A DNA stretch of 64,000 bases from Adiantum capillus-veneris. Lineage: Eukaryota > Streptophyta > Polypodiopsida > Polypodiales > Pteridaceae. A program made the position numbers and the translations under genes. Under the pieces are notes generated by a model. That model searched no databases and was not told the DNA's origin. It saw only the letters and a program-made list of their open reading frames with translations. Of the stretch, positions 47,563 through 57,489 are shown piece by piece. The stretch spans positions 23,932,396 through 23,996,395 of the forward strand of contig CM043960.1 of NCBI GenBank assembly GCA_014529385.2. Direction: 5' to 3'. Each line of letters begins with the position of its first letter. The stretch's first letter is position 1.

Positions 47563-50500
47563 ATGAATCACAACTACCAGCATCCAACTCTTTCTATTAT
47601 CAGGAAATATGAGACAGAAAGAAAGCGTAAACAGCGGGAGCACCGACAAATGACAACTAAACGAGGACATCATGCTATCGACGATGAGGAGAAAAGGAAA
47701 ATCTCCTTTGATATTGTGAAAGCTTTCAAGAGCAGGACTGAAGGTCTCAACAAAGAAGCAAAGTGTGAAATCTGGAATCTTGTTGCTCAACATCCGCTTG
47801 TTCGGGAAATCCGTGATCAGTCTTTAGAGGAGGAGGCTACTGTGCAGAGTGCAATTGTCTCCAATGTCCGCAACACACTAGCTATCGTCAAGCAGCCAGC
47901 TTCTAACGAGGAGCTGCTTTTGAAGAATGCAGCATTGCAGATGATGATAAATTCAAAGGAAAACATGCCTATTGCCAAATTCTCCAGGGTCCTAAAAGTC
48001 GACTGTCGCAGCTTGCTCAAAGAAAAATCACGGCAGGTGAAGTCTGGTGTCAATGCTCGACTGTTTTCATTGGTTGAATGTCACAAGCAACACCATCATA
48101 GCCCTATCATAGATGAAATTAAGGAATTGGTCTACACATTTTGGATAGAGGAGACTCGTGTTTCACCCAACAAGAAGGATGTTTGTCGAAAGAGAGTGGG
48201 AAGGAAAAGCTACATAAAACACCCTATGCACCTCCTGGATGAGTCTCAGGTGATCAATGACATACTTGCGCCATAACTTATGCATTCTAGCATGCTAGTA
48301 ATCTACCTAGCATACAGAGCATGCTAGTTATCACAATATGTTATGCTATGTATGCCACCTAGCATGTGTGCTAGTTAGCATAGTCTCACTCATAGTATGT
48401 TGGGTATGCTATTTAGCATGATAAGTATGCTGTCTAGCACAATATGTAAGCTACTATAACACCCTTTATGCTAGTTAGCATACCTATTATGCTAACTAGC
48501 ATGCTCTATATGTTCTTTGACATAATGAGTTGCTAGCTACCTTTCGTAGTATGCTAACTAGCATAATGGGTAAGTTGGTTTATGGTATATGCTAGTTAGC
48601 ATTCCTGTATGGTGGGTATGGTGTTCAGCATAAATCTTCTGCTAGTTAGCATGCCTAGTGATCTTGAGGACTACGCTGGTTAGCACAATATGTATGCTAC
48701 TTTAACACCTTTTATGCTAGTGTGCTGGCTATGCTATTCAACATAACAAGTGTGCTGGCTAACACAATATGTATGCTAGTTAGCATACCTTCTATTCTTC
48801 TTAGCACACTTTGTGTGGTTAACCATGACTCATATGTTAAACTACACACTGATTTTGCTTGTTAGCACAGCTAGTATGCTAGTTAGCGTACTCAGCTGTG
48901 CTAACTAGCAATATAGCATGATAGTAAGCATACTTAGCTAGCTAACTAGCATGCTGAGTATGCTATTTGCACAACTAAGAATGCTAAGTAGCATAACGGG
49001 TAAGCTGGTTTATGCTAGTATGCTAGTTAGCATATTCAGATATGCTAAGTAGCATACTCAGCATGTTAGTTAGCATACTCAGCATGCTAACTAGCATGCT
49101 CATGAGTATGCTATTTAGCACAGCTAAGAATGCTAAGTAGCATAACGGGTAATCTGATTTATGCTAGTTAGCATTCATAGTGTGTTGGCTATGCTGTTCA
49201 ACATAATAAGTGTGCTGGTTAGCACAATATGTATGCTAGTTAGCATACCTTCTATTCTTCTTAGCACACATTCATGTGGTTAACAATGACTCATATGCTA
49301 AATTACACACTGATTATGCTTGTAAGCACAGCTAGTATGCTAGTTAGCATATTCAGCTATGCTAACTAGCATACTCAGCATGCTAACTAGCATGCTGATG
49401 AGTACGCCTCGTATGCTAAACTACACACTGATTGTGCTTGTTAGCATAGCTAGTATGCTAGTTAGCATACTCAGCATGCTAATGAGTATGCTAGCTAGTA
49501 TGCTAAGGAGTATGCTAGTTAGCACAGCTAGTATGCTAACTCAGCATGCTAGTTAGCATACTCAGTATGCTGATGAGTATACTCCGCATGCTAACTAGCA
49601 TGCTGATGAGTATGCCTCGTATGCTACACTACACACTGATTGTGCTTGTTAGCACAGCTAGTATTCTAGTTAGCATACTCAGCTATGATAGTTAGCATAC
49701 TCAGCTATGCTAGTTAGCATACTCAGCATGCTAACTAGCATGCTTAGTATACAATGTTATACCCAGTTACATGCATGTTAGGACCATACAATGTGTTGTT
49801 TAACACACCAATTTGTTTCTATGGTGGATGTATTAAGTAGCAATGCGTCACTAGTCCTTTTTGGATTATTTCTCCTAGTAAACATACTGATCAAATATGG
49901 ATATTATAGGTTGAGCTCTTTCAAAGATTCAAACAAAAACATTCAGATTGCAAGATTGGCATGAGGATGTTTGAGATGTTAAAGCCATTCTTTTGCAGGA
50001 GGCTGAAGGATAGGTACACATGCTGTTGCGAATACCATGTGCAGATGACCTTTTTGAAAGACGCACTGAATCACATGCGCTCTCATGCTTTTGGGCTGCA
50101 TGATACATGTTGCAACTGTGTATGCAATATCTGTGCTACATGCAAGAACATTAGCAGCGGCTGCATGGCTTCACATCACACGTTCAAAGGTGTCACACAG
50201 ATGTGGGAGTTCGTTCTCTGTCCAAAGCCAGCAGATGCAGTTTTCCATAGAAGGGAATGCCTGATGGGAGGTTGTAAGATATGTGGAGTAAAGAAGTTAG
50301 AATTATGTTTCTTAGAAACAGCAAAGCCAGGTAAGAGTATTAATGTGAAAGTATTTGTGTATGTAGAAGCAAAAGACAAGCATGGGAACAGTAAGAAAAG
50401 AAAAGATCTTTTGCATAAAGAAATGCAGTTCTGGGAGTTTCTTCGACTGTTGCAGACCAAGTTGACGCTCTTCATCACTCATAACTATGTGGCACGATGG

Positions 50501-51773
50501 CAAGGACAACAATTTAAGGATTGTATACTTTGCTTTCCGGATGATGTCATTGTCTCAGTTGTTGACTGTGCTGAAAATTATGCCTTCAAGGAGAAAAATG
50601 AGATTCAGTCAATGCATTGGCACTCTAGTCAAGTAACTATTTTTGTACACATAACGTACTATTGCAAGGCAGGGGAGGTAGTCAAAACAATCCACTTCTT
50701 CATATCAAATGAGAGGGTCCATGACACACTGTTTGTGCAACATTGCTTCATGCTACACCGTGACTGGTTACAACAAGAGGGTGTCACTTGTAAACAACAT
50801 TGGGTGTGGCCAGATGGTGCAGACTCGCAATTCAAGGGAGCCAGGCCTTTCTATTTTGTTGCAAGATATGGTGGACTCACAGGGATTGCGATGAGCTGGT
50901 TCTTATTTGGATCAGGGCATGGCAAGGGCGAGCATGATGGTGCAGGAGCAGTTGAAAAGAACCTTGACCCATGAACAACTAAAACCTAATGGAGCTATAT
51001 TGCACTGTGCAACAGATGTGGTTGCTTATTGCCAAGACAATCTATTGCATGGAGCACCTACATCATATCCTTCAAAAGAAAGGGAATGTGCTCGTGTGTT
51101 TTGGGAGGTTAAAGAGGGAGATGTTAACAGGGAAGTTAAGTGGAATTGTTCCACTGTGGCAAAAGCTCGCTCTTTGCATGCTATTCGTGGTCACAACCCG
51201 TAGGATCCAACTGCCCTTGCAACAAGAAAGTTCGCATGCTTCTGTGATGCATGCATGAATGGAAGGTGGAATCACTGCATCAATAAAGCTCACGTGGAGG
51301 CTTGGGTTTATTAGATTTTGCAGCCATTACTTGAGCAAACAAATGAAGTTTTGACAGAGGAAGTCGTTGGCTATGATGACTTCACATACGAAGGTCATCA
51401 TGATGTGTTGAGTAGCGCTCTATGTTCTGGAGACACATTTGTTGTAAATCCAGATGCTTTAACCAATGCCGAAGATGTGGATTTCTATCTGGTCAAGTGT
51501 GTTGTAGAAAAGGAGAAGGTGGAGAAGGGGTACATTGATGAATGGAGCAATGTAATTGACAGAGGCTCATATGTTGTGCAAGGATTGTATTACAAGCAAT
51601 TGGATGCATACACCTTCAAGCTAGACCACAAGCAGCCTATCGTCCACCTACTTTCACATCTGGTGCGATGTATCAAAATACCCATGGAGCACGTCCCAAG
51701 GAGAAGGCAGGTGTACACAATCACTCCAGAAATCTATGAAGCAATCTGTAATAACATGCCCTTCAGCTTTTAA
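47563..51773 (+). pseudogene. DDD-type transposase (two exons, frameshifted)
   Basis: Exon 1 (47563-48249) starts [20 protein letters not shown]. It is basic and ends with TRVSPNKKDVCRKRVGRK and HPMHLLDESQ. An intron with CAG|GTGATC and ATTATAG boundaries (48250-49909, same phase) leads to exon 2 (49910-51773), opening VELFQRFKQKHSDCKIG. Cys-rich clusters follow (CCNCVCNICATC, then CLMGGCKIC). The RNase H-like core has VVDCAENYAFK (Asp 50564-50566), WPDGADSQFKG (Asp 50813-50815) and HGKGEHDGAGAV (Asp 50936-50938), plus a C-terminal FACFCDACMNGRWNHC. This pattern resembles a group of uncharacterised transposase-like proteins I know from invertebrates. A frameshift near 50950 and stops at 51201 and 51312 inactivate it. 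The start codon is the first ATG in frame. The polypeptide would cut and join the 46948/56864 ends. Confidence 0.8.
48250..49909 (+). repeat. Transposase intron filled with palindromic repeat array 1
   Basis: From about 48283 to 49745 the intron is a dense, irregular array of TATGCTAGTTAGCATAC and its complement-like form GCTAACTAGCAT, with dozens of copies in both orientations, interspersed with CTACACACTGAT units. Unit spacing varies, so this is not a simple satellite. Splice-like boundaries and phase agree with removal from the transposase mRNA. Confidence 0.85.
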
Positions 51774-51939
51774 GTTGTATCCACTAGATTTTCTATATAC
51801 CACTTTGCTGTAAGGGTATGCAGTTTTATTATAAAGTTGGTCATCATGCTAACTATCAAACATGTTTACATTAATTGCCAGCATCAAATTATTTACATAG
51901 GGTTCAATTTTACAATGACAGTCACTGCCCCAAAAACCC
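51774..51939. terminator. Convergent intergenic region
   Basis: Only 166 bp separate the stop of the plus-strand transposase from the last stop of the minus-strand HAD segment. It is AT-rich and would have to hold 3' ends for both transcripts, which may overlap. Confidence 0.4.
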
Positions 51940-53034
51940 TTAAGGCCTCCTCGGAGGGCGCTTGTAGTGACCGGGTTGTCCTCGCTGTTTGTCTTCTTCT
52001 TGCTGCCTCTTTTATTTTCTCTCTACTTCCTCCTCTTCTTCTAGGTTGGCACTATGCTGCTCACTTTCTCTTCTTTCCCTCTCCAGCTTTTCTTTCTCTC
52101 TTTCTACTTCTAGGTCAACTTCCCGCTGTTTGCGACGAATTTATTCCAGTATTTTAGCCTCTATATCCCTCTTTTGAATGTCAAGCAAACGTTTGACGAC
52201 TGCATTGGAAAACTCATATGAGCCTGTCTCAAACACATTATCAGCAACATATGCTTTTCGATCATCCGTTTGCAGCCAAAGAAAAAGCCAGGAATTCAAA
52301 GTTTCTATAAGGAACTTTTCCTCTGCTCAGCACTCTGGTGCTCTAGACTGGGAGTAACAAGCCAAGTTTGTGGTGGGTTCTGAAACACTTTGTAGAAGCT
52401 ATTATCGATTATAAGTGTGTTTTGGGCGTTGTACCCCGGAGTGTGTTTCCAGAACAAGGATAAGTCTTTCATAAACACAGGTTTTCTCTGGATCTGCTAG
52501 GATTGCTTTGTACAGTGTGCTTGAGAAAAAAACCCAGTAATCTTTGGCACCTGGTCTTTAAAAACAGTATGGCAAATACTCATGACTTTACTATGGAGGC
52601 TTGTGCTCCATATAAACACATTAAAGAACTGCGTGCACCAGTCCAAAAAAAAAGGCTGTCCTCGCGACAGAACACCTGCTTTTATCAAGTACATCGTATT
52701 TCAGCATTTCGTCTGCATATGCTGAGGGCTTTTCACCAAAGCGAGGCTCTACCACTGCCACCAGAAGACCGTTCAGGTCCAGCACCAGAGCCCTTTTTTC
52801 ATCACATAAACGCTTAGGCACCCATATTAGGTCTGGTAGAGGATACCATTCAGCAAAAATAACCGGCCCACTTGGGTGCACATAATTTAGGCGCTCAATA
52901 ATACTATGGGCAAGCTGTGAATATTGTTCAAGGCGTTTTTCAATCTCCATTTTCTGTCTCCTTAACTGCCTGGCTTTGTGGACTCGCCATCTCCGTAATT
53001 TCTACCATTGCATGGCCGCAGTTGCATCAGGCAT
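51940..53034 (-). pseudogene. FCP1/SCP-like (NLI-interacting factor) HAD domain protein, frameshifted
   Basis: From an ATG at 53032-53034 the frame runs through a basic helix, EKRLEQYSQLAHSIIERLNY and WYPLPDLIWVPKRL, to the HAD motif I region ALVLDLNGLLV (about 52768-52800). After a frameshift at a 9-A run near 52650, motif II follows as FLDWCTQFFNVFIWSTS (about 52595-52640), then FFSQAHCT, KPVFMKDLSLFWKH and the motif III-like NTLIIDNSFYK (about 52385-52415). These blocks and their order are those of FCP1/SCP phosphatase-like domains, which act on the RNA polymerase II C-terminal domain or other phosphoproteins. The second catalytic Asp is Asn (DLN) and IDDS is IDNS, so it may bind rather than hydrolyse. 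A charged coiled-coil tail follows to 51940. Stops near 53002, 52476 and 52130 and another frameshift near 52320 show decay. It could be the last part of the RING gene or a separate gene. Confidence 0.75.
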
Positions 53035-53264
53035 GACGATTAATGCCTATTTCTCTTCCTCTGTAGGGAAACCGCGATACGAAATGAGCAAGTTTAAAAA
53101 AGAAAAACCGCAAAAATTACAATGAACTGCTGCTCATATTCATATTGCACAAAAATACATTTTCATTGGAAAACAAAATGCATGTTAGTTACAATACGCA
53201 TTTGGGTTTCAAAATGGTCTAGCATATACAGTGAAGGGCACAACCGGGTAGGGAGAAATAAGTC

Positions 53265-53827
53265 TTAACACAATTTTTTGCAAGCTCTTGAGCGGATGGC
53301 TTTCTTTTCACCTTTGGAGCTTTTAGCCTTGTCCAAACCACAGGCTGTGCTTGCAATGTCTTCGGGTACCTCTTCAAGGCCAACTTTTCTTTTCAGCTGA
53401 CCTTTACGCAAAAAACCCTCAAGAGGGCTGTTGTCACAAACTTCTTGCTCATCTTCTATGTTGTCATTCTTCAAAGTTTCCCCTGAGCCACTAGCCACTA
53501 TCTGCTGAGAAGCTTCTGATTTGTCACTTGCAGCAGGCATCGCTGGCACACGAGGCACATGAGGAGCCATGACAAAAAAATCATCTTCCGAGTTCCTGCT
53601 CACATCACCGCCTTCCTCCGTTGTTTTCATGCTTTCATTTGGCATCTGTTGGGAGCCCTCATCCACCCCTTCACTCCTTGCATCCAGCTCAACACCCTTC
53701 TCCGTCGAAGGGTTCTCACCTGTATCCAGCTCATCACTCTCCTCGATCGAAAGGTCCTCCATTACAGCCTTTCCCTTGCCCTTCGTGTCATGCACACTGT
53801 CCACATCACGGAGGGACTGCCCCAGGC
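53265..53827 (-). pseudogene. Acidic exon of the RING/coiled-coil gene
   Basis: The exon starts after a TTGTTGCAG acceptor at 53828 and reads LGQSLRDVDSVHDTKGKGKA, then a long Glu/Asp/Ser-rich stretch, closing with a basic KSSKGEKKAIRSRACKKLC. Its phase fits the preceding RING exon exactly: one base is left on the donor side and two on the acceptor side. No domain is recognised. An acidic then basic tail could serve in protein or chromatin contacts. The stop at 53265 is either the true end or masked by another intron leading to the HAD segment. Confidence 0.55.
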
Positions 53828-54758
53828 CTGCAACAAAAAATGTGGATTAAGACTCATATAAGCATGTCATGTATGCTAGAAAATGTTTGATATGATGTGA
53901 CTATGTGTGCGGCCTGGCATACATTGGAATCCATTATGCTGACAAGCCCAGTATGCTAATTCGAATTGCTGAGTATGCTAACTAGCATATCAAATATGCT
54001 AGTTTGCATCTAGAGATGGTAGCTTACTTACTAGATTTGCCATTATGACAAACTTACTCTAGTCTGTACACTGAGCACAAGTATGCTAATTAGCACACTA
54101 GATATGCTAATTAGCATACTCGGTATACTAATGAGCATACTGGGTATGCTAATTAGCATACTGGGATTGCTAGTAGCTAGCATACAAGGACTGTCTTCAG
54201 TATACTAATTAGCATATCCAGTATGCTAATTAGCATATCCAATATGCTAATAAGCATATCCAGTATGCTAATCAGCATACTCAGTATGTGAATCAGCATA
54301 CCCAGTATGCTAATGAGCATTCCCACTATGCTAATTAGCATACCCAATATGCTATTTAGCATATCCAATATGCTAATAAGCATATCCAGTATGCTAATTA
54401 GCATACATAATATGCTAATCAGCATACCCAATACGCTAATCAGCATACCCAGTATGCTAATCAGCATATACAGTTTTCTAGTTAGCATTTGGATATGGTA
54501 GTTAACTTACTAGATATGCTAATATGCCAAACTTACTCTAATCTGTACACTGAGCATAGGGTATGCTAATTAGCATACAAGATATGCTAGTTAGCATATC
54601 CAGTTAACACACTCAATATTCTCACTGGGTATGCTAATTAGCATATCCAGTATGATAATTAGCATACAACATATGCTAATTAGCATATCCAGTTAACACA
54701 CTAAATATTCTAATTAACACACTGGATATGCTAATTAGCACACCCTGTACAATCTTAC
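53828..54758 (-). repeat. Intron filled with palindromic repeat array 2
   Basis: Minus-strand boundaries are ATTTG|GTAAGATT (donor, 54758) and TTGTTGCAG (acceptor, 53828). Most of it, about 53935-54745, is an array of GTATGCTAATTAGCATAC, a perfect 18-bp palindrome, and one-base variants spaced by 2-12 bp. It is the same family as array 1 but with AATT at the centre in place of AGTT. Confidence 0.88.
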
Positions 54759-55140
54759 CAAATGTTGGTGTGATTGGATGTCTTTGCTCTGTGGGTTTCC
54801 AACACCATTCTTGTGGTATCCTTTGCTGGCAGGTCACAGCTCTACATTTTGTCGACAAGGAGCATGCAGCTGCAAAGCAGAGAAAGTGGTAGCTATGCCC
54901 ACAGGGCATCTTGACCGTGGAGAAGATTCCCTTTACTTCAAGTGGCAAACTGCAGCCATTGCACGGGTTGATCATCGTCCCATCGCATACCCCTTCTATA
55001 CTTTCTATAAAAGTGCCCATAGCCATATTACACAGGGCAGTGGGAATGGAGGAGCCTTGTAGCATCTTGCTCATGTGAATTAGGAGCTGCAGTTGACCTT
55101 CACATGCATTCACTTTTGCTTCCATAACCTCCACATTAAT
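54759..55140 (-). pseudogene. RING-like zinc finger exon
   Basis: The exon starts at INVEVMEAKVNACEG after a GTGTGCAG acceptor and ends at ITPTF-G before GTAAGATT. It encodes CNGC, then CGHSYHFLC about 17 residues on, then C-x6-C and CRAVTC further on. The Cys/His spacing is that of a RING-type or RING-like cross-brace finger and would suggest E3 ubiquitin ligase activity if it binds E2. It directly follows the coiled-coil exon, an order also common in RING E3 proteins. The exon itself is open, without stops. The RING call is from the pattern only. Confidence 0.6.
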
Positions 55141-55231
55141 CTGCACACCAAAAGAGGAGCATGGTAAGTACATAGGTTTGTTGTGCACATATTCCAATCA
55201 TACGGTAGAAGCATAAAAGCCACGCACTTAC

Positions 55232-56122
55232 ACGCTGACAAATTGAGTCAGCAGCAAGAGTGTCCTCAGTGTCAGGAAATGCCAAACCTTCCAATGTCTC
55301 TTTAAATGTCTCTATTTTTACTTTACACTCTATTTCCCTCTTTGCATCCATGTTGTCGCTCTGTAGTAACCTCTGTAATTCATTTTCAGCGTCGTGAATC
55401 TTTTGTCTCATAGCAAGCACAATTGGGGTGACCCTAGCATTGCTTGCTTGGACAACCCTCGCAGCTTCAAAGTATGATTTTGCAGTTAGAAGATGTTCTT
55501 TAGCATCTTGCAGTTGTTTGCTCAGAATTTCAGAGGCATCCTTTATGTGCTGCAAATTCTCAACACCAAAAAATGACAGGCTTTCAGCCTGCTGGTGAGT
55601 GTTGTGGCGAGAGATGGGTGTCTCCTTGGTATCCTCCTTCATTTCAGCTTGCACCTCCTCGATGTTTAGACATACATTGCGCATCCTCCACTTTTCGACA
55701 TGGGCCTCGTAGTACCCTTTCTCTCGGAGGTCCTGCAAATGCTGGACAACGAATTCAGCCCAATTGAATTGCATGGCTGAGCTACTTGCAATTGCCGCCG
55801 GGTTGAATTATTTTACAAACCCCTTGGCGAATGCAGAGTTGATCTCCATGTTTGTTGGGGGCTTCTGGTACACCTTGTAATGCAGCTGCATCACCTGGTC
55901 GAACATATCAGTACGCAAACAACTACATTTAATGCGATAGTGACTACGATTCTTTGACTCTCTGAAAACACTGAACCACTCCACATCATTGATCTGATCC
56001 CACCTCACTAGTTTGGGGTTGGCACTGAACCAGGGAGAGGCCATGAACATCACTGAACTCTTCTGCTGTAATACAGAACTTGCTCTGTACTGGGACTGTA
56101 AACTTTGGAGTTTTCCATCGAC
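55232..56122 (-). pseudogene. Trp-rich and coiled-coil exon of the RING gene
   Basis: The exon starts after GGGTGTGCAG at 56123. It runs through SPWFSANPKLVRWDQINDVE, KCSCLRTDMFDQVMQLHYK and FAKGFVK, then an in-frame stop at 55808-55810. It continues as MQFNWAEFVVQHLQDLREKG and a long heptad-like coiled coil (about 55590-55260) with ILSKQLQDAKEHLLTAKSYF. It ends at a strong donor CAGCGT|GTAAGTG (55231). A 91-bp intron (55141-55231) separates it from the RING exon and preserves phase. I do not recognise the Trp-rich part. In the first ~100 bp an alternative frame also looks protein-like, so a frameshift there is possible. Confidence 0.55.
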
Positions 56123-56355
56123 CTGCACACCCCCAATGTCACAAGATTAGCAGTAGGAAAGTGCATTATTGAGCACTTACTTCCAATTTCAAGGTTCAAA
56201 TCAAACACTGGTTTGTGCTTCTTGAGCCAGAATTCGACTTGAGTGATTGTATTTCAAGTGACTATTCACAAGATGTCCTACTGCTAAAGCCGACATCAAG
56301 GGACAACTCTCCAGCCAAGACAACACCAACAACTATCCTCACAAATCATAATGAG

Positions 56356-56356
<1 letters not shown>

Positions 56357-56436
<80 letters not shown>
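56357..56436 (-). repeat. (AG)n tract, (CT)n on the sense strand of the RING gene
   Basis: About 80 bp of AG. It mirrors the (CT)n tract at the other end of the transposon, since both are CT on the sense strand of the neighbouring gene. It may lie in an intron starting at ACTCAG|GTTCTC (56437). Confidence 0.85.
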
Positions 56437-56438
<2 letters not shown>

Positions 56439-56700
56439 CTGAGTCATGCTTCCCCTTTGTATGCAAGGTCTTTGCCATTGGGGATGCTGGGGAATCAGAG
56501 AGCTTCACCCTTTTTCGGGGCGGAGAAGAAGCAGCAGAAAGTTCAGCCCTTGACTTTGTTTTTGGTTCTCTCTTACCTCTGGCTCCTGCGCCCCTCTTAC
56601 CTCTGGCCCCTGCATCCCACTTCTCTCCATGCATGTTGACTGCCCCACTCCGCTTCTCTCCACGCATTTTGACTGCCCCACTCCCCTCAGAGTAACGCTG
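56437..56700 (-). pseudogene. Basic N-terminal exon with NLS-like sequence
   Basis: Following an acceptor-like TTTACGCAG, the frame reads RYSEGSGAVKMRGEKRSGAV, a repeat of GARGKR, and then SPPRKRVKLSDSPASPMAK, whose PPRKRVKL resembles a nuclear localisation signal. No stop interrupts it. It is probably the first coding part of the RING gene because it lies next to the right TIR on the same strand. The connection to the exon at 56122 is unresolved; a small exon near 56180-56240 (EFWLKKHKPVFDLNLEIG) may lie between. Confidence 0.5.
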
Positions 56701-56831
56701 CGTAAATGGTCAGGAAAGTGGATTCAGGGTGGTCTCCCTATTTTGAAATATTTGATGGATTCCCACACGTTTGAAAAGTTACACTCTCATTATGCTTACA
56801 AGATATGCTTGTTTCCACATGATAACTAGCA

Positions 56832-56864
56832 CAAAAAGCATGACAAGTTAACATGCTTACACCC
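56832..56864 (-). repeat. Right terminal inverted repeat, 33 bp
   Basis: Inverted copy of 46948-46980 with two mismatches. Confidence 0.92.
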
Positions 56865-56868
56865 CTTA
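56865..56868. repeat. Target site duplication, right (CTTA)
   Basis: Identical to 46944-46947. Confidence 0.85.
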
Positions 56869-57489
56869 TCACACTGTGTTCTAATACATCTATCTTGTTG
56901 GATGGTGGAAGATATTTACTTCAATCTTGTTCCTTAGAGGATTTGTCGCCACAACCTTTGTATCAAAATGATGTATTCTGATCATTATTATAAATAAAAT
57001 TGATTTGGCATGTATCACAATAGTTTTTTTTGGGTGTTTAGTATAATTTTATTATACAGTTTGTATATCAAAGGGGATTTTCATAATAAACACACACACA
57101 CCATCCCGATCACTCTTGGTTGAGTGATCCCGTATAATTAAATTGTACTAATAATTATAAAATGACCTATTGCTACTAAGTATTTCTTCATAGTAGATAA
57201 GATGGATATCCTCCCTAACCAAATTGGGCTATGCCAGCAAATAGAGGATACCAATTCCACCTACGACCACAAAGTGTATTCTCTCGTGTTTCAAAGCACA
57301 AGAGTTCCATAGAAGGCTTCTAGATTTTGAATATGAAGCTTTATCTAGTGGTTCCTTGTATGTTCTTAACATTTCTTTGGTTAATGATTGGATTTCTCTC
57401 CTTGCATCTTCTAGAAAGATCTATCTAGCCTTCTTTCTCTATTTGAGAATTTCCTAGTTTATGTTCCTTTTATTCATACTCAAGATTGT
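56869..57489. other. No supported gene
   Basis: AT-rich flank of the transposon with no motif or repeat recognised. Confidence 0.4.

Noticed and set aside
49359-49556. Met-Leu-Thr-Ser-Ile repeat reading frame, and similar frames at 54177-54501
   Set aside because: Produced by the palindromic intron arrays read through in frame; such frames occur on both strands because the unit is palindromic.
48283-49745. CRISPR-like array of palindromic repeats
   Set aside because: Spacers are irregular and made of the same repeat, the context is eukaryotic and intronic, and there are no cas genes.
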